Origin: Acidobacteriota bacterium | GTDB taxonomy: Bacteria; Acidobacteriota; Terriglobia; Terriglobales; Acidobacteriaceae | NCBI GenBank assembly: GCA_021805955.1 | Contig: JAJZDO010000100.1 | Span: 1 to 7,767 of the forward strand | Direction of reading: 5' to 3' | Length of the DNA: 7,767 nt | Shown here: positions 5,272-7,767 of the stretch, one piece after another | Numbering within the stretch: position 1 is the first letter of the stretch | How the letters are laid out: every line of letters begins with the position of its first letter | Position numbers and translations under genes: made by a program | Notes under the pieces: model-generated | Seen by the model: the letters and a program-made list of their open reading frames with translations, nothing else | Told to the model about the DNA's origin: nothing | Databases searched by the model: none

Positions 5272-6897
5272 ATGATTTCTGTCAGCAATATAAGCATGCG
5301 CTATGGTTCGAAGATACTGTTCGAAGACGTTTCCACCACCTTTACCGCGGGACGCCGCTATGGCTTGACCGGCCCCAATGGAGCGGGCAAAACGACGTTC
5401 ATGAAAATTCTGAGCGGGGACATGGAACCGCAGAAGGGCGTCGTCGTGCGCCCGAAGAAGCTGGGCGTCCTGCGCCAGGACCAGTATGCCTTCGATGCGC
5501 ATCGCGTCATCGATACCGTGATTATGGGCAATAAAGCCTTGTGGGCAGCTCTCGAAGAGCGCGACCGCATGTACGAGAAGCATGAGCTGGATGACGCCGA
5601 CGGGATGCGCCTGGGCGAGCTGGAAGGCATCGTCGGCGAAGAAGATGGGTACACCGCCGAAAGCGATGCCGCGATCCTGCTGCAGGGACTGGACATTCCA
5701 GACGAGGTTCACGAACGCAAGATGGGCGAACTGCAGGGCGGCCAGAAGGTCCGCGTGCTGCTGGCGCAGGCGCTGTTCGGCAATCCCCAGGCGTTGCTGT
5801 TGGATGAGCCGACCAACTATCTCGATCTCGATTCGATCCACTGGCTGGAAGATTTTCTGACCCACCGAGAAGGCACGTTGATCACGATTTCGCACGATCG
5901 CTATTTCCTCAACAATGTCTGCACGCACATTGCGGACATCGACTACCAGACCATCATCACCTACACCGGCGGCTACGACGATATGGTGCTGGCTAAGACA
6001 CAAGTGCGGACGCGCCTGGAAGCTCAAAACGAAGAGCGGGAAAAGAAGATTGCCCAGTTGAATGAATTCATCGCGCGCTTCTCCGCCGGCACGCGGTCGA
6101 GCCAGGTGACCTCTCGCAAGAAGGAAGTGGAGCGGTTGCAGACCAGCGAGCTGGCAAGGTCGAACATCGCGCGCCCGTATATTCGGTTCGACCAACTGCG
6201 TCCCTCCGGCAAACACATCCTGGAAGCGGAAGGTGTTCGAAAGGCGTACGGGGACCATGTTGTCATCGACGGGTTCAACGCATCGGTTACGCGCGGCGAG
6301 AAGATTTGCCTGATCGGCAGAAACGGCCAGGGGAAAACCACGCTCGTCAGGGCGCTACTGGCCCATGCGCCAAGCGTGGAACATCCGACCGGCGAGAATC
6401 CAAGTCGCGACATCGACAGCGGCGTCGTGAAGTGGGGTCATGCGGCGCAGATTGGCTATTTTGCCCAGGACCATACTTCAACCATTGAGAAGGGAATGAC
6501 GGCGGCGGACTGGCTGCACCAGTTCGATCCCAAGGCGACCAAGGAAGATATTCGTGGCGTGCTGGGTCAAATGCTATTCAGCGGCGAAGAAGGCTTGAAA
6601 CCGACCGAGGCGCTATCTGGCGGCGAAGCGGCTCGGCTGCTCTTCTGCCGGTTGATGATGCAGAAGCCGAATTTCCTGGTATTCGACGAGCCGACCAACC
6701 ACCTCGACCTGGAAGCCATCAACGCGCTGAATCAGGCGTTGCAGAAGTACGAAGGCACAGTTCTGCTGGTCACCCACGATCAGGACCTGATCGATGAAGT
6801 CGCCACCCGCATTTGGAATTTTGAGGATCGCAAAATCCAGGACTTCAAGGGCCCCTATGCGGAATTTCTGCAATCCCGTGTCGCCGTGAGCCGGTAA
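5272..6897 (+). CDS. ABC-F family ATPase, YbiT type
   Basis: A 541-residue soluble protein with two ABC ATPase domains and no membrane segments. ABC-F proteins bind the ribosome E site and affect translation or ribosome assembly; they are not transporters. Domain 1: Walker A GPNGAGKTT (34-42), LRQDQYAF Q-loop (67-74), signature LQGGQ (154-158, where LSGGQ is usual), Walker B LLLDEP (175-180), His208 in SHD. The charged linker (about 237-300, RLEAQNEEREKKIAQLNEFIARFSAG) is the P-site tRNA-interacting coiled coil. Domain 2: Walker A GRNGQGKTT (349-357), IGYFAQDH (394-401), signature LSGGE (448-452), Walker B FLVFDEP (468-474), His502. Length and motif spacing match E. coli YbiT (about 530 residues), including GSKILFEDVS, DTVIMGNKALW and LMMQKPN. 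A short extra loop (about 366-383) lies between Walker A and the Q-loop of domain 2. All catalytic residues are present, so it should be active. Role in antibiotic protection is possible but not shown. Confidence 0.94.
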   Translation: MISVSNISMRYGSKILFEDVSTTFTAGRRYGLTGPNGAGKTTFMKILSGDMEPQKGVVVRPKKLGVLRQDQYAFDAHRVIDTVIMGNKALWAALEERDRMYEKHELDDADGMRLGELEGIVGEEDGYTAESDAAILLQGLDIPDEVHERKMGELQGGQKVRVLLAQALFGNPQALLLDEPTNYLDLDSIHWLEDFLTHREGTLITISHDRYFLNNVCTHIADIDYQTIITYTGGYDDMVLAKTQVRTRLEAQNEEREKKIAQLNEFIARFSAGTRSSQVTSRKKEVERLQTSELARSNIARPYIRFDQLRPSGKHILEAEGVRKAYGDHVVIDGFNASVTRGEKICLIGRNGQGKTTLVRALLAHAPSVEHPTGENPSRDIDSGVVKWGHAAQIGYFAQDHTSTIEKGMTAADWLHQFDPKATKEDIRGVLGQMLFSGEEGLKPTEALSGGEAARLLFCRLMMQKPNFLVFDEPTNHLDLEAINALNQALQKYEGTVLLVTHDQDLIDEVATRIWNFEDRKIQDFKGPYAEFLQSRVAVSR

Positions 6898-6986
6898 ACT
6901 CGCATCTCTCCATGAGGAACAGTGACGTATACCGGTAAGTTGCGTCCATATTGTGCAGGATTGTTCTGCCTGTTCGGAGCGAAAGC
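6898..6986. other. Spacer between the ABC-F and lipoprotein genes
   Basis: 89 bases. I find no hairpin with a U tract and no clear promoter. GGAG (6976-6979) lies 7 bases before the lipoprotein ATG and supports that start. The two genes have no evident functional link, so an unmarked terminator and promoter may lie here. Confidence 0.3.
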
Positions 6987-7767
6987 ATGTTGACAACGGG
7001 ACGCAGGGCCACGTCCTTCCTCGGAATCTCACTTCTGTTGATGGGAGCGCTTGCGGGTTGTGCAGGCGGCATGCCCTCCAGTCTACTTTCGTCGTCCAAG
7101 CCGCCGACGCCTCCCAGTCCGCCTGCTCCAACGCAACCGGCACCCACACCAACACAGGCGGGAACGGTGACCATCAGCCCGCAGAATGCGGCGGCGGCCC
7201 CGGGGCAAACCGTCCATTTTGCTGCCGTCGTCACAGGCGGCGGCGCACTGACGTGGTCAGTGAATGGAGTTGCAGGCGGCAACTCTACGGTTGGCACCAT
7301 CGACACCAACGGCAATTACACCGCGCCTTCCACCGTTAGCCAGAGCGAAAATGTTGTTGTGCAGGCGGCGCTAACCAGCGCGCCGCAGGCCAACAGTGCG
7401 AGTGCCGTTGTTGCTGTCATTCAAGCGGGAGTGGTGACGAACACGGCCAATCCGCTGGTTGCAGAATATTCTATCTACCTGCCGCAACCGGGCAGTATGT
7501 CGGTTCAGTTTGGGCCGGACACCAGCTACGGATTGAACACATGGTCTCAATCCACGCCCACGATTCCCACCAACAATGGCGGTGAGATCAACATGGAAGT
7601 GGCTGGAATGCGTGGCTCCTCCACCTATCACATGCAGGCGTTGATTACGCTGGCCAACGGGGTCACTTTCCAGGACACGGACCACACATTTGCAACCGGC
7701 ACCGCTCCCCCAACCGTTTCGGTACAAGTGAGCACCCCGAGCGGCCAGACTCCGCAGCCTGGTGTGG
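6987..7767 (+). CDS. Exported lipoprotein with Ig-like and Fn3-like domains, possible aryl-sulfate sulfotransferase (cut by window edge)
   Basis: The frame is open from ATG 6987 to the right edge (260 codons, no stop). Residues 1-25 are a lipoprotein signal: GRR, a hydrophobic core (FLGISLLLMGA), and the lipobox LAGC with Cys25 as the lipidated residue. A Pro/Thr/Ser-rich spacer follows (38-57, KPPTPPSPPAPTQPAPTPTQ). Residues 58-146 are a bacterial Ig-like domain (VTISPQNAAAAPGQTVHFAA, LTWSVNGVAGGNSTVGTID, NYTAPS). Residues 153-238 look like an Fn3-type beta domain (YSIYLPQPGSMSVQFGPDTSYG, VAGMRGSSTYHMQALI, DTDHTFATG). This order resembles the N-terminal part of acidobacterial proteins annotated as aryl-sulfate sulfotransferases, whose catalytic beta-propeller would lie beyond the edge; that is from memory and is the least certain part. 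GGAG stands 7 bases before the start. It is likely anchored in the outer membrane or periplasm; export and lipidation are well supported. Confidence 0.8.
   Translation, partial: MLTTGRRATSFLGISLLLMGALAGCAGGMPSSLLSSSKPPTPPSPPAPTQPAPTPTQAGTVTISPQNAAAAPGQTVHFAAVVTGGGALTWSVNGVAGGNSTVGTIDTNGNYTAPSTVSQSENVVVQAALTSAPQANSASAVVAVIQAGVVTNTANPLVAEYSIYLPQPGSMSVQFGPDTSYGLNTWSQSTPTIPTNNGGEINMEVAGMRGSSTYHMQALITLANGVTFQDTDHTFATGTAPPTVSVQVSTPSGQTPQPGV

Noticed and set aside
5134..6258. Long 374-codon open frame antisense to the ABC-F gene
   Set aside because: It mirrors the codon pattern of the plus-strand gene, whose two ABC domains are unmistakable; the antisense product shows no family likeness.

Overview
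The window reads as a stretch of chromosome from a soil-type bacterium, most likely an acidobacterium (Terriglobia-like). This is inferred from moderately high GC, strong AAGGAG ribosome sites, the form of the PfkB sugar kinase and YbiT-type ABC-F protein, and a secreted Ig-like/Fn3-like lipoprotein of a style common in that phylum. No rRNA, tRNA, CRISPR array, insertion sequence or integrase is visible.

Layout. Positions 1-5065 hold six genes, all on the minus strand. In transcription order they are: a 2-keto-3-deoxygluconate kinase-type PfkB kinase (5065-3956); a KDPG/KHG aldolase (3874-3221); a RuvB-like AAA+ domain fused to an Mrr-type nuclease (3131-2025); electron transfer flavoprotein beta subunit EtfB (1947-1177); a 92-residue protein with two membrane helices (1096-818); and EtfA (717 to beyond base 1, C-terminal FAD domain missing). 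A 206-bp divergent intergenic region (5066-5271) separates these from plus-strand genes: a complete ABC-F ATPase of the YbiT type (5272-6897) and the start of an exported lipoprotein (6987 to beyond the right edge) that may be an aryl-sulfate sulfotransferase.

How the genes relate. Kinase plus aldolase form the last two steps of 2-keto-3-deoxygluconate breakdown: phosphorylation to KDPG, then cleavage to pyruvate and glyceraldehyde 3-phosphate. EtfB and EtfA form one heterodimeric FAD/AMP electron carrier, and the small membrane protein lies between their genes. A long hairpin with a UUCG loop sits just before etfA. The ABC-F protein acts on the ribosome and has no evident link to its neighbours.

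The standout is the gene at 2025-3131. Its first ~225 residues align well to the ATPase core of RuvB, but the Walker B acids, the residue after the Walker A lysine, the arginine finger and the sensor-2 arginine are all replaced. The RuvB winged helix is absent, and an intact-looking Mrr nuclease domain takes its place. In sampled lines this gene is clearly poorer in GC than its neighbours. It has no methylase or specificity partner in view and sits between metabolic genes. It looks like a horizontally acquired, possibly undescribed pseudo-RuvB nuclease.
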